Origin: Gulosibacter molinativorax
Lineage (GTDB): Bacteria; Actinomycetota; Actinomycetes; Actinomycetales; Microbacteriaceae
NCBI RefSeq assembly: GCF_003010915.2
Contig: NZ_CP028426.1
Coordinates: forward strand, 3,162,001 to 3,226,000
Reading direction: 5' to 3'
DNA length: 64,000 nucleotides
Position numbers and translations under genes: made by a program. Below the pieces are notes generated by a model. That model saw nothing but the letters and a program-made list of their open reading frames with translations. It had not been told where the DNA came from and searched no databases. Below, piece after piece: positions 1-14,647 of this stretch; the stretch's first letter is position 1, and every line of letters starts with the position of its first letter.

Positions 1-1505
1 TCGAGCGCTCGAACGCGGGTACCTGCTACAACCACCGCGCGATCGTCAAGGCTGGCGACCGCGTTGAGGTTGGCGAAGTCCTCGCGGACGGCCCCTCGAC
101 CGAAAACGGTGAGCTCGCACTCGGTAAGAACCTCCTCGTGGCGTTCATGCCGTGGGAGGGCCACAACTTCGAGGACGCGATCATCATCAGCCAGAACCTG
201 GTGCGTGACGACGTCCTGTCCTCGATCCACATCGAGGAATACGAGGTGGATGCGCGTGACACGAAGCTCGGTAAGGAAGAGATCACTTCTGACCTGCCGA
301 ACGTCGGTCAGGAAATGCTGAAGGACCTCGACGAGCGCGGCATCATCCGCATCGGCGCCGAGGTTCAGCCCGGCGACATCCTCGTGGGTAAGGTCACCCC
401 GAAGGGTGAGACCGAGCTCAGCGCGGAAGAGCGCCTGCTGCGCGCGATCTTCAACGAGAAGAGCCGCGAAGTTCGCGACACCTCACTGAAGGTTCCCCAC
501 GGCCAGGCCGGTACCGTCATCTCGGTGAAGGTGTTCGACGTCGAGAACGGTGACGACGAGCTCGGCTCGGGCGTCAACCAGCGCGTCGTCGTCTACATCG
601 CGCAGAAGCGCAAGATCACCGAGGGTGACAAGATGGCCGGCCGCCACGGCAACAAGGGTGTCATCGCGAAGATCCTCCCTGAGGAAGACATGCCGTTCCT
701 CGCGGACGGTACCCCGGTCGACATCATCCTGAACCCGCTCGGTATTCCGAAGCGAATGAACCTCGGTCAGGTGCTCGAGACGCACCTCGGCTGGGTGGCA
801 ATGCAGGGTTGGGATATTGAGGGTAACCCCGACTGGGCACACGAGCTTCCCGAGGATGCTTACCACGTCGAGCCCGGCACCAAGGTTGCGACCCCGGTGT
901 TCGATGGCGCGACGCAGGAAGAACTCCACGGCCTGCTCGCCTCGACCCGTCCGAACCGCGATGGCGAGCGCCTCGTGAAGGAAGACGGCAAGACCCAGCT
1001 GTTCGACGGCCGCTCCGGCGAGCCGTACCCGGACCCGATCTCGGTCGGCTACATGTACATGCTGAAGCTCCACCACCTCGTCGACGACAAGATTCACGCT
1101 CGTTCGACCGGTCCGTACTCGATGATCACCCAGCAGCCGCTCGGTGGTAAGGCACAGTTCGGCGGTCAGCGCTTCGGTGAGATGGAAGTGTGGGCCCTCG
1201 AGGCCTACGGCGCCGCGTACACGCTGCAGGAGCTGCTCACGATCAAGTCCGACGACATCGTCGGTCGTGTGAAGGCGTACGAGTCCATCGTCAAGGGCGA
1301 GAACATCCAGAAGGCCGGTATCCCCGAGTCGTTCCGAGTCCTCGTTCGCGAAATGCGTTCGCTCTGCCTGAACGTCGAGGTCCTCTCGGCAGACGGCGGC
1401 GTGCTCAGCCTTGAAGAGAACGACGACGACGCATACCGCGCCGCCGAAGAACTCGGTATCAACATCTCCAGTCGCTTCGAATCGTCCTCGGTTGACGAGA
1501 TCTAA
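1..1505 (+). CDS. rpoB: RNA polymerase beta subunit, C-terminal part (5' end outside window)
   Basis: Catalytic-core subunit of RNA polymerase, cut by the left window edge. The frame runs from base 3, giving the last 500 residues. Visible signatures are [16 protein letters not shown] (bases 138-185; most homologues have GYNFEDAI here), the [13 protein letters not shown] segment around bases 627-665 that lies near the active centre, and [16 protein letters not shown] around 1158-1205. It ends in an acidic Ser-rich tail with TAA at 1503-1505. The rifampicin-resistance region lies upstream and is not in the window. rpoC follows after 59 bases, the usual rpoBC operon. Confidence 0.98.
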   Translation, partial: ERSNAGTCYNHRAIVKAGDRVEVGEVLADGPSTENGELALGKNLLVAFMPWEGHNFEDAIIISQNLVRDDVLSSIHIEEYEVDARDTKLGKEEITSDLPNVGQEMLKDLDERGIIRIGAEVQPGDILVGKVTPKGETELSAEERLLRAIFNEKSREVRDTSLKVPHGQAGTVISVKVFDVENGDDELGSGVNQRVVVYIAQKRKITEGDKMAGRHGNKGVIAKILPEEDMPFLADGTPVDIILNPLGIPKRMNLGQVLETHLGWVAMQGWDIEGNPDWAHELPEDAYHVEPGTKVATPVFDGATQEELHGLLASTRPNRDGERLVKEDGKTQLFDGRSGEPYPDPISVGYMYMLKLHHLVDDKIHARSTGPYSMITQQPLGGKAQFGGQRFGEMEVWALEAYGAAYTLQELLTIKSDDIVGRVKAYESIVKGENIQKAGIPESFRVLVREMRSLCLNVEVLSADGGVLSLEENDDDAYRAAEELGINISSRFESSSVDEI

Positions 1506-1564
1506 CCGACAACCCGACAACGAAGCACAAGCGAACTAGCTCTGTATCTAGGGAGAAATCAGAA

Positions 1565-5455
<3,891 letters not shown>

Positions 5456-5460
5456 TTGCC

Positions 5461-5610
5461 TTTCGATACGCGGCTGTGCCGCTACTCAAGGATCCAGATC
5501 GTTGAGTAGCGCGGAGCGCGCATCGAAATCCACACGATCATTGAGTAGCGCGGAGCGCGTATCGAGATGACCTGACGGAAGTTTCGATACGCCGCTTCGC
5601 GGCTACTCAG
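5461..5610. repeat. Cluster of four intergenic hairpin repeats
   Basis: Four copies of a short palindromic element lie at about 5461-5490, 5502-5527, 5541-5566 and 5582-5610, two in each orientation. The outer arms are TTCGATACGC and GCTACTCA (or their reverse complements). The inner arms differ between copies but stay complementary, for example GCGGC/GCCGC in the first. The same element recurs at 12.2, 47.6, 48.6 and 51.1 kb, always between genes. Confidence 0.85.
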
Positions 5611-5621
5611 CGACCGGAAAC

Positions 5622-5665
5622 GCTGGCCGGGGGACTGCAAAACGCAGTCTCCCGGCCAGCTTTCT
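5622..5665 (+). terminator. Terminator hairpin after rpoC
   Basis: Stem GCTGGCCGGGGGACTGC pairs with GCAGTCTCCCGGCCAGC (17 bp with one G-T wobble) around loop AAAAC, followed by TTTCTGTTT. It would end the rpoBC transcript just before the next gene. Confidence 0.85.
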
Positions 5666-5723
5666 GTTTCCCGGAAAATGCCCCCGCACCGCGTGGATGC
5701 GCAGAAATGAGCGGCATTCCTCT

Positions 5724-5729
5724 TACAGT
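5724..5729 (+). promoter_or_regulatory. -10 element of a probable leaderless promoter
   Basis: TACAGT ends six bases before the ATG at 5736, the spacing expected when transcription starts at the initiation codon. No Shine-Dalgarno-like sequence lies before that ATG. No convincing -35 box was seen. Confidence 0.45.
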
Positions 5730-5735
5730 GGCCCC

Positions 5736-7049
5736 ATGAACGATCAGCAGCGCTCGACTCCGCAGCCTTTCGACGACGGCCCGCGTTCGGCCATTGACCC
5801 GCACTTGTTGCCGGCAAACGGTCGTCCGCCGCGGGTCTACCAGGCTGCGTCGGACGACACGATTGACGCCGACGAGTTCATCGAGCAGGACCAGGACCTC
5901 GCCACCTCGTCCGAGGATGCGGCGGCCGAAAGCCAGGCCGCTGACGGACCCGATCGGGCCGACGCGCACGAAGAGAGCGACGCATCCGTGAACCAGAAGA
6001 CTTCCGAACTGAACGACGTAACGGCAGCCGCCTCTTCGGAGACGGGCGCCGAGCGCAGCCGACTCGACGAGGCCGTCGAGCGCTCGCGGACCATTCCCTA
6101 CGCGGCGGCTGCGGGTCAGAAGGCGGCCACGAGCGACTCGGACACCGATTCGACGAGCTACGACGCGAACCGCACCGACGCAGCGGGCGCCGACACGGCC
6201 CGCGCTGACACCGCCGACGCCGACACCGTCCAGGCCGACACCGTCCAGTGGGACACCAAGGCCCAGGATGCGCACGCCACCGATGGCGAGCCCCGCACGA
6301 ACGCCTATAGCGGCGAGGAGACCGAGGTGCTCGACGCATCCGACGCCGAGACGCAAGCCGACTCATCCGACCGCTGGAAGTCGCAGGAGGAAGCGCAACT
6401 CGAGGAGGAGCGTCGCCGCGACGACGAAGCCTTCGAGTCAGCGATGCTTGGCACGACCTCGACCGAGGGCCTCATCATGCCGCCGCAGAAGCGCGGCAAC
6501 CGTGTGTTTGCGCTTGTCATGGCCGTCGTGACGACGATCGTGTTCGCGATCGTCTACGCGCTCGTGTTCGCCGCGGCGCGCTTCATCTTCACACCAGAGG
6601 CGAACATCCTGGGCGACGCGTATGCGTTCGCCGCCACCCCGGCGTTCTACGTGCCGGTCGCGTTCTTCGGCGTCATCATGATCATCTGGTCGGTGCTCTC
6701 GAATCGCGCCGGCTGGTGGTCCTACGTGCTCGTCAGCTTCCTGCTCGCAATCGTCGCGTTCATAGGCCACTACGTCGGTATCGCCAGCCAGGACGTCATC
6801 AGCGCTGGCGCGGCTTGGTCGACCGACGCATTGCTCCAGGTGATCCGGATGCCGGAACACCTCCCAGGCGCACTCATCGCGTTCATCACCGCGCGCGAGA
6901 CGGCGAACTGGATCGGCGGCCTGATCGCTGCCCGCGGCCGCCGCCTCACGCGCCTGAACAAGGGCGAGCAGGTTGAATACGACGCTCGCGTCGCCGAGGA
7001 ACGCGAGCTGAGCGCCGTGACCAATTCCGAGCCGATCGTCGTGAAGTAG
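5736..7049 (+). CDS. Acidic, disordered-N-terminus membrane protein of unknown function
   Basis: I do not recognise a named family. With the start at 5736 (MNDQQRSTPQPF; an in-frame ATG at 5697 would add 13 residues) the protein has 437 residues. The first 245 or so are Asp/Glu/Ala/Thr-rich and look disordered, with degenerate repeats of the type ADTA-DADT-VQADT near residues 150-175. The C-terminal part has about four hydrophobic segments, starting with NRVFALVMAVVTTIVFAIVY and including a Trp-rich NRAGWWSYVLV stretch, then a basic cytoplasmic tail. The start at 5736 is preferred because of the leaderless-type -10 box before it. The next gene begins 2 bases after the stop, so the two are probably co-transcribed. 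Confidence 0.7.
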   Translation: MNDQQRSTPQPFDDGPRSAIDPHLLPANGRPPRVYQAASDDTIDADEFIEQDQDLATSSEDAAAESQAADGPDRADAHEESDASVNQKTSELNDVTAAASSETGAERSRLDEAVERSRTIPYAAAAGQKAATSDSDTDSTSYDANRTDAAGADTARADTADADTVQADTVQWDTKAQDAHATDGEPRTNAYSGEETEVLDASDAETQADSSDRWKSQEEAQLEEERRRDDEAFESAMLGTTSTEGLIMPPQKRGNRVFALVMAVVTTIVFAIVYALVFAAARFIFTPEANILGDAYAFAATPAFYVPVAFFGVIMIIWSVLSNRAGWWSYVLVSFLLAIVAFIGHYVGIASQDVISAGAAWSTDALLQVIRMPEHLPGALIAFITARETANWIGGLIAARGRRLTRLNKGEQVEYDARVAEERELSAVTNSEPIVVK

Positions 7050-7051
7050 CC

Positions 7052-7504
7052 ATGACCACCGGACCGCAACTGCGCGCATCCTTCGACCTCCCGAGCACCT
7101 GGGAGACCTTCGACTGGGAAGGGACAATCGGCGGAGCGAGGCATAAGGTGTCGACGCAGGGCTTCACACCGAACATCCTGGTCACGCTCGACAAATGGCC
7201 CGACCGTGTCACCGGCGACATGGCGATCGAGATCGTGTCGAAGCAGCTCAAGTCAGCAGGCGCGCGGGTGCTCACCACGAGCGACCTCGGGGGAGAGCCG
7301 CAGCAGGTTGAGCTGCAGAGCGAGGCGCAAGACCAAAGCGGCGCGCTCGTGCGCACCCGCTATCGACTACAATTGCTCGAGGTTGCGTCCGACACACTCG
7401 TCGTCACGTCGATTGCCACCTACCTTAAGGTGCAGGAACATGCGATCGCGGAAGATCTGGATCGCATCCTCGATTCGCTCACCCTGAGTACACACGCGAC
7501 CTAA
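7052..7504 (+). CDS. Small hypothetical protein, possibly LpqN/DUF1795-like
   Basis: A 150-residue soluble protein without signal peptide or membrane segment. It opens with ASFDLPSTWETFDWEG and has alternating strand-like segments (HKVSTQGFTPNILVTLD, RTRYRLQLLEV, DTLVVTSIATYLKVQE) followed by a helix (HAIAEDLDRILDSL). That pattern of a 'short peptide, Trp, beta sheet, C-terminal helix' resembles the LpqN/DUF1795 fold found in actinobacteria, but this is an impression, not an alignment. It starts two bases after the stop of the upstream membrane protein, suggesting translational coupling and a shared role. Confidence 0.6.
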   Translation: MTTGPQLRASFDLPSTWETFDWEGTIGGARHKVSTQGFTPNILVTLDKWPDRVTGDMAIEIVSKQLKSAGARVLTTSDLGGEPQQVELQSEAQDQSGALVRTRYRLQLLEVASDTLVVTSIATYLKVQEHAIAEDLDRILDSLTLSTHAT

Positions 7505-7548
7505 GGCCTCCGCCACACCGCACAACGGCTACTCCAGCATCCTGGAGC

Positions 7549-7577
7549 TTGACCGTATTTTGCTCTATGGGTAAGCT
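7549..7577 (+). promoter_or_regulatory. Probable promoter of the str operon
   Basis: TTGACC (7549-7554), a 17-base spacer, then TAAGCT (7572-7577). This is a close match to the sigma-70-type layout and lies about 215 bases before rpsL, leaving a long 5' leader. Confidence 0.6.
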
Positions 7578-7693
7578 GGATCGGTACATCATTTATCGGC
7601 GTGCCTGAAACGCGCGCGGTCATCGCTTTCGTGCGAGTCTGCGTGAGCCGGAGCTACGGGGAGAATTCCGAAGCCGCGGGCGTTACCGAATCT

Positions 7694-7719
7694 AGGATCC
7701 GCATCAGAATGTGGATCCT
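7694..7719 (+). promoter_or_regulatory. Hairpin in the rpsL leader
   Basis: AGGATCCGCAT pairs with ATGTGGATCCT (11 bp, one G-T wobble) around the 4-base loop CAGA. It lies in the roughly 215-base untranslated leader of rpsL and has no T-run after it, so it looks like a leader structure rather than a terminator. A regulatory role (for example ribosomal-protein feedback) is only an inference. Confidence 0.5.
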
Positions 7720-7798
7720 GAGTTCTGAGTGAAGGTACCTGCCGTAGCTGCGAAAGCAGCACTGCGAAACGCAACAACTACTCAAGGAGATCAAACAA

Positions 7799-8170
7799 GT
7801 GCCAACGATTCAGCAGTTGGTCCGCAAGGGCCGCAAGCCCAAGGTGTCGGGCTCCAAGTCGCCCGCCCTTAAGGCAAACCCGCAGCAGCGCGGTGTCTGC
7901 ACCCGTGTCTACACCACCACCCCTAAGAAGCCGAACTCGGCTCTGCGCAAGGTTGCTCGCGTGAAGCTGTCGAACGGCACCGAGGTCACCGCATACATCC
8001 CGGGTGAGGGCCACAACCTCCAGGAGCACTCGATGGTGCTCGTTCGCGGCGGTCGTGTGAAGGACCTCCCGGGTGTTCGCTACCACATCGTGCGTGGCGC
8101 ACTCGACACCCAGGCTGTCAAGGACCGTAAGCAGGCCCGTAGCCACTACGGCGCGAAGAAGGAGAAGTAA
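7799..8170 (+). CDS. rpsL: 30S ribosomal protein S12 (uS12)
   Basis: A 123-residue S12, start GTG at 7799 behind AAGGAG about 8 bases upstream. It carries the decoding-centre loops [13 protein letters not shown] (Lys43 and Lys44) and [14 protein letters not shown] (Lys88 region). The residues commonly altered in streptomycin resistance are wild type. It is the first gene of rpsL-rpsG-fusA-tuf and overlaps rpsG by one base (TAATG). Confidence 0.99.
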   Translation: MPTIQQLVRKGRKPKVSGSKSPALKANPQQRGVCTRVYTTTPKKPNSALRKVARVKLSNGTEVTAYIPGEGHNLQEHSMVLVRGGRVKDLPGVRYHIVRGALDTQAVKDRKQARSHYGAKKEK

Positions 8171-8640
8171 TGCCTCGTAAGGGCCCAGCACCCAAGCGCC
8201 CGATCGTGACCGACCCGGTCTACGGTTCGCCGGTCGTTACCCAGCTCATCAACAAGGTTCTTGTCGACGGCAAGAAGTCGCAGGCTGAGCGCATCGTTTA
8301 CGGTGCACTCGAGGCTGTCGCCGCGAAGAACGGCGAAGACGCAGTCGCTACCCTCAAGAAGGCGCTCGACAACGTTCGCCCGACGCTCGAGGTTCGCTCG
8401 CGTCGTGTTGGTGGTTCGACCTACCAGGTTCCCGTTGAGGTGAAGCCGGTTCGCGCGAACACTCTCGCTCTTCGCTGGCTGACCTCGTACGCGCAGGCTC
8501 GCCGCGAGAAGACGATGACCGAGCGTCTCACCAACGAGATCCTCGACGCATCGAACGGTCTCGGCGCAGCTGTTAAGCGTCGCGAAGACATGCACAAGAT
8601 GGCCGAGTCCAACAAGGCCTTCGCACACTACCGCTGGTAG
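8170..8640 (+). CDS. rpsG: 30S ribosomal protein S7 (uS7)
   Basis: A 156-residue S7 that nucleates assembly of the 16S rRNA 3' domain. Typical segments are [20 protein letters not shown] near residues 17-37, [14 protein letters not shown] near 78-91 and ending AFAHYRW. The ATG shares one base with the rpsL stop, so translation is probably coupled. A large imperfect hairpin follows before fusA. Confidence 0.99.
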   Translation: MPRKGPAPKRPIVTDPVYGSPVVTQLINKVLVDGKKSQAERIVYGALEAVAAKNGEDAVATLKKALDNVRPTLEVRSRRVGGSTYQVPVEVKPVRANTLALRWLTSYAQARREKTMTERLTNEILDASNGLGAAVKRREDMHKMAESNKAFAHYRW

Positions 8641-8642
8641 TA

Positions 8643-8696
8643 AACGAACCGGTCAACACGATGTTGTATTAATGCGTGTTGGCCGGTCGGTTCGTT
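8643..8696 (+). promoter_or_regulatory. Imperfect inverted repeat between rpsG and fusA
   Basis: AACGAACC ... GGTTCGTT form the outer stem (8643-8650 with 8689-8696) and TCAACAC ... GTGTTGG an inner stem (8653-8659 with 8676-8682), with a small asymmetric bulge between them and a 16-base loop. There is no T-run after it, so it may be a processing or attenuation element that lowers or tunes fusA relative to rpsG. Function is inferred. Confidence 0.5.
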
Positions 8697-8742
8697 ACAT
8701 CGATCGCATCCCTCAATCAGATCTACGTACGGGAGATAATCC

Positions 8743-10857
<2,115 letters not shown>

Positions 10858-10987
10858 GCTCAAGCTCAATCACCCGGAGATTCACCATTGAATCGCCAGG
10901 TAACATATTCATCTGCCCAAATTTCCAAGACTTGCTTCACGCTCGCGCGTGGGGTGAATCCAAGAAACTGTCCTGAGGAGGACCATA

Positions 10988-12178
10988 GTGGCCAAGGCCA
11001 AGTTCGAGCGGACCAAGCCGCACGTAAACATCGGAACGATCGGTCACGTTGACCACGGTAAGACGACGCTGTCCGCAGCGATCTCGAAGGTACTTGCTGA
11101 CAAGTACCCTTCGGACACCAACGTCCAGCGTGACTTCGCGACCATCGACTCGGCTCCGGAAGAGCGCCAGCGTGGTATCACGATCAACATCTCGCACATC
11201 GAGTACGAGACCCCGAAGCGTCACTACGCACACGTTGACGCTCCTGGTCACGCCGACTACGTGAAGAACATGATCACCGGTGCTGCTCAGATGGACGGCG
11301 CGATCCTCGTGGTTGCTGCTACCGACGGCCCGATGGCGCAGACCCGTGAGCACGTTCTGCTCGCGAAGCAGGTTGGTGTTCCTTACCTCCTTGCAGCGCT
11401 CAACAAGTCGGACATGGTTGACGACGAAGAGATCCTTGAGCTCGTTGAGCTCGAGGTCCAGGAGCTCCTCGCTTCGCAGGGCTTCGACGAGGATGCACCG
11501 ATCATCCGCGTCTCGGCACTCAAGGCTCTCGAGGGCGAAGAGAAGTGGGTTAACTCCATTCTCGAGCTCATGCAGGCTGTTGACGACAACATCCCCGACC
11601 CGGTTCGTGACCGTGACCAGCCGTTCCTCATGCCGATTGAGGACGTCTTCACCATCACCGGTCGTGGCACCGTTGTGACGGGTCGCGCCGAGCGCGGTAC
11701 CCTCGCGATCAACTCGGACGTCGAGATCGTCGGTATCCGCCCGACCCAGAAGACGACCGTTACCGGTATTGAGATGTTCCACAAGCAGCTCGACGAGGCA
11801 TGGGCCGGCGAGAACTGTGGTCTCCTCCTCCGTGGTCTCAAGCGTGAAGACGTTGAGCGTGGCCAGGTTGTTGTTGCGCCGGGTACCACCACCCCGCACA
11901 CCAACTTCGAGGGCACCGCGTACATCCTCTCGAAGGAAGAGGGTGGCCGCCACAACCCGTTCTACACGAACTACCGCCCGCAGTTCTACTTCCGTACCAC
12001 GGACGTGACCGGCGTTATCACCCTGCCTGAGGGCAAGGAAATGGTTATGCCTGGTGACACCGTTGACATGTCGGTCGAGCTCATCCAGCCGATCGCTATG
12101 GAAGAGGGCCTCGGCTTCGCTATCCGTGAGGGTGGCCGCACCGTTGGTGCTGGTACCGTCACCAAGATCGTCAAGTAG
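10988..12178 (+). CDS. tuf: Translation elongation factor Tu
   Basis: GTPase delivering aminoacyl-tRNA to the ribosome; 396 residues. GTG start with a strong GAGGAGG about 7 bases upstream. GHVDHGKTT is at residues 19-27, DAPGHADY near 84-91 and NKSDM near 139-143. The C-terminal barrel ends with [11 protein letters not shown]. The 130-base gap from fusA holds no ORF; a separate tuf promoter there is possible, but I saw no convincing -35/-10 pair. Confidence 0.99.
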   Translation: MAKAKFERTKPHVNIGTIGHVDHGKTTLSAAISKVLADKYPSDTNVQRDFATIDSAPEERQRGITINISHIEYETPKRHYAHVDAPGHADYVKNMITGAAQMDGAILVVAATDGPMAQTREHVLLAKQVGVPYLLAALNKSDMVDDEEILELVELEVQELLASQGFDEDAPIIRVSALKALEGEEKWVNSILELMQAVDDNIPDPVRDRDQPFLMPIEDVFTITGRGTVVTGRAERGTLAINSDVEIVGIRPTQKTTVTGIEMFHKQLDEAWAGENCGLLLRGLKREDVERGQVVVAPGTTTPHTNFEGTAYILSKEEGGRHNPFYTNYRPQFYFRTTDVTGVITLPEGKEMVMPGDTVDMSVELIQPIAMEEGLGFAIREGGRTVGAGTVTKIVK

Positions 12179-12192
12179 TTCTTGAAGATTTA

Positions 12193-12232
12193 GGGCCCGT
12201 CGGGACTTTGGTCGCAGCGGGCCCTTCTTCAT
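12193..12232 (+). terminator. Terminator after tuf
   Basis: GGGCCCG (12193-12199) pairs with CGGGCCC (12218-12224), with weaker pairing inside, followed by TTCTTC. It closes the str operon. Confidence 0.75.
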
Positions 12233-12243
12233 GTCTAGATCCG

Positions 12244-12271
12244 TGAGTAGCGGCGAAGCCGCGTATCGAAA
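12244..12271. repeat. Single intergenic hairpin repeat
   Basis: TGAGTAGCGG ... CCGCGTATCGAAA with inner arms GCGGC and GCCGC around a 3-base loop. It is the same family as the cluster at 5461-5610. It lies directly behind the tuf terminator. Confidence 0.8.
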
Positions 12272-12326
12272 GGATCGAAGCGCCCCGCTCGTCCCAGATT
12301 CGTCGTCGCAACGCCTAGCCGGTTAT

Positions 12327-12354
12327 TTGATTACCGGGCATGAGTTCATAAATT
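12327..12354 (+). promoter_or_regulatory. Possible promoter of the von Willebrand A protein gene
   Basis: TTGATT, a 16-base spacer, then TAAATT in a locally AT-rich stretch (12327-12354), about 105 bases before the ATG. Only a weak consensus match, so treat as a candidate. Confidence 0.35.
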
Positions 12355-12459
12355 ATCCATATCGAGTCAAACCTGCATATAGCCTGGCAATTGGGTAACA
12401 GGGGGACAACAGGTTCCTCGCTTCGTCCGACCCGAAACTAGTAGAAGGATCTCTCGAAG

Positions 12460-13794
12460 ATGACTCGATTTTCTCGACTGAGGCGTAGGGCTCTCTCGGT
12501 CCTCGGCCTCGGCGCGCTTGCCTCAACAACGCTCATCGGTACGGCGGCTGCCGCGAATGCGACACCGGCCCCTGCAATTCAGTTGGCAGACGACGACACC
12601 TGCATCTCCACGGCACTCGACGTGGTGTTTCTCGTGGATGCGACAGGTTCTATGGGTGGCTATATCAACGCGATGAAGAACATCGCAATCGACGCTTCAG
12701 GCACGATCACCACGGCCGGCGGGAACGTCGCCCTTGTTGATTACCTCGATGAAGGCGATCCCTACATCGCACAGACGCTCACCGACTTCACGGATGACCC
12801 CGCTGCTTTTCAGACGGCAGCGGAATCCCTGAGCCTCGGATACGGTGGCGACACCCCGGAGGCCGTGCTCTACGGTCTCAACCACTCGCTCAATGAGCTC
12901 AGCTGGACACCCGGATCTGCACGCGCGATCATCCTGATGACTGACGCTGGCTACCATGACCCGGACGTGGGGGATCCGTCGCTTACTACCAGTGGCCTGG
13001 TATCGTCAATGCAGGCCGCGAACGTCCAGCTCTTCCCGATCTTGGCGGACTCATGGATCGAGGCGGACTATGCTGACCTCGTCGCGGGAGCCGGTGGGTC
13101 GATCACGACCGTCGATGGGTCCGACGCCACGATCGAGGAAGTCATTAGCTCGGTAGTCGACGAGGTTGTGTCGCGCCCGTGGGTTGAGTTCGACGAACCG
13201 GCCTACTCGACGCCCGCAGGTGCAGACCTTACTCTCCAGACCCTGTCCGGCGCCGCTTGTTTGCCGCTCAATGTTGCTGAATGGCAATGGGATTTCCTAG
13301 ATGGTGAGCCCACCATTACCGGCGAACTCGGCGACGCAGCTGTTGTGCGCTATGCCGAGCCGGGGACGTATACGGCCAGTGTTACTTTGACCACTGTCGA
13401 TGGTCAGACCGCGACGAAGACAGTTGAAATCGAGGTTACGGAAGCAACAGTCGTGCCGCCAACGACGACACCGCCGACCACCACGGAACCTACGACTACC
13501 ACCGAACCTACGACCACGACGCCGCCCACTTCGACAGAACCGACGACTCCGCCAACTACGGAGGAACCGACGGCAACCGCGGAGCCGACTGAGACCGTCG
13601 TTCCTACGTCCAGCTCCGAGCCGACGGACACCGCCAAGCCAGTGATGAAGCCTTCGGCTGACGGCAAGGATGATGGTGGCGGACTTGCCTCGACCGGTGC
13701 GGACAACCTCTTGCCGATGCTGTTGGTCGGGCTGGCGGGAACCCTGGCCGGCGCACTGCTGCTGATCTTCCGCAAGGTCCGCGCGAACAGCTAA
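12460..13794 (+). CDS. Secreted, wall-anchored von Willebrand A / PKD protein
   Basis: 444 residues. Signal peptide at residues 1-34 (basic RLRRR, hydrophobic core, AAANA). The von Willebrand A domain begins with VFLVDATGSMG, where D60-A-T-G-S64 is a MIDAS metal site with Thr in place of the usual first Ser. A later MTDAGYH supplies the further metal-binding Asp. A PKD/Ig-like domain with Trp-x-Trp-x-F (EWQWDF) follows at about residues 265-330. Then comes a Thr/Pro-rich stalk (about 330-395) and a C-terminal sorting signal LASTG at 409, hydrophobic helix and basic RKVRANS tail. The layout is that of a surface adhesion or matrix-binding protein held by sortase. The ATG is preceded by GAAGGA. 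Confidence 0.85.
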   Translation: MTRFSRLRRRALSVLGLGALASTTLIGTAAAANATPAPAIQLADDDTCISTALDVVFLVDATGSMGGYINAMKNIAIDASGTITTAGGNVALVDYLDEGDPYIAQTLTDFTDDPAAFQTAAESLSLGYGGDTPEAVLYGLNHSLNELSWTPGSARAIILMTDAGYHDPDVGDPSLTTSGLVSSMQAANVQLFPILADSWIEADYADLVAGAGGSITTVDGSDATIEEVISSVVDEVVSRPWVEFDEPAYSTPAGADLTLQTLSGAACLPLNVAEWQWDFLDGEPTITGELGDAAVVRYAEPGTYTASVTLTTVDGQTATKTVEIEVTEATVVPPTTTPPTTTEPTTTTEPTTTTPPTSTEPTTPPTTEEPTATAEPTETVVPTSSSEPTDTAKPVMKPSADGKDDGGGLASTGADNLLPMLLVGLAGTLAGALLLIFRKVRANS

Positions 13795-13827
13795 CGACTC
13801 AGGGAGCAGGCACCTAAGCTTGTTGCG

Positions 13828-13860
13828 ATTGGGCCGGGCAGATTAACTGCCTGGCCCAAT
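13828..13860. terminator. Bidirectional terminator between convergent genes
   Basis: ATTGGGCCGGGCAG pairs with CTGCCTGGCCCAAT (14 bp, one wobble) around ATTAA. It lies between the stop of the von Willebrand A gene on plus and the stop of the signal peptidase gene on minus, so it can serve both. Confidence 0.8.
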
Positions 13861-13888
13861 TGTCGTTCCCACGCATTGGGCGCGTGTA

Positions 13889-14647
13889 TCAGTTCACAAC
13901 TCGAGTATTCGGAAACGCCACCGCGAACACGTTCCCGATGATCGCATCCTCAGGAACCGTCCTCACGCATCCATCGACAGCCTCACCCCAGCAGTGACTC
14001 AGCGAATCACTCGAGTTAGGCCGGTTGTCGCCAGCGACGACGTACTCGCCCTCGGGCACGACGAACTCGAAGCAGGGCTCGGCCTTATCGCTCGAGCAGT
14101 TTGCTGGCGCGGTACCGGGTTCAAAATTGATTCCGGTGGATGAGTTAGGGGCTCGCTCTCCGTCGACGAGGAGGGAACCGTCCTGTGCGATCTGCACAAC
14201 CTGTCCGGGCGTCGCGACGATGCGCTTCAGGTTCGTCACCGAGAGCGGCGGCCCGATGCCCGTCACTTCGCCGAATAGTCGCACGGCGTACTCGAACGGC
14301 GAATCGATCTCAAACGGTTTCGGTTCGTTCCAGTCTTCGGGCACCGTGTAGGTCACGACGTCACCTGGTTGCGGCGACGCGAACAGGTAGCTGAGACGGT
14401 TCACCAGGATGCGCTCGGTCGGATGCAGCGTGTCGAGCATCGAGGTCGAGTGCACCTCGTTGAGCTTGACGACGAAGCCCTGGATGAGCGAGACGAGGAT
14501 GAGCGCGGTTAATAAGGGCGTCAAGGGGTTGCGAAACAATCGACGGATGAATGATGGTCGACGCGGCGTGGACGAGCCACCTGGTTCGGGCGGGGCGGAG
14601 GCTTCTTCCTGCGACGCTTGTTCTGAGTGGGTCGCCACGCGGGTCAC
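13889..14647 (-). CDS. lepB: Type I signal peptidase
   Basis: Membrane serine-lysine protease that removes signal peptides; 252 residues. A single N-terminal membrane helix spans about residues 42-60. Box B is STSMLDT with catalytic Ser69, box D is KRIVATPGQ with catalytic Lys141, and box E is GDNRPNSSDS at 206-215. The first 40 residues are a charged cytoplasmic tail. The GTG start overlaps the stop of the upstream HprK-like gene (GTGA), so the two are one transcription unit. It may be the genome's general peptidase or one dedicated to the neighbouring exported proteins. Confidence 0.92.
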   Translation of the reverse strand: MTRVATHSEQASQEEASAPPEPGGSSTPRRPSFIRRLFRNPLTPLLTALILVSLIQGFVVKLNEVHSTSMLDTLHPTERILVNRLSYLFASPQPGDVVTYTVPEDWNEPKPFEIDSPFEYAVRLFGEVTGIGPPLSVTNLKRIVATPGQVVQIAQDGSLLVDGERAPNSSTGINFEPGTAPANCSSDKAEPCFEFVVPEGEYVVAGDNRPNSSDSLSHCWGEAVDGCVRTVPEDAIIGNVFAVAFPNTRVVN

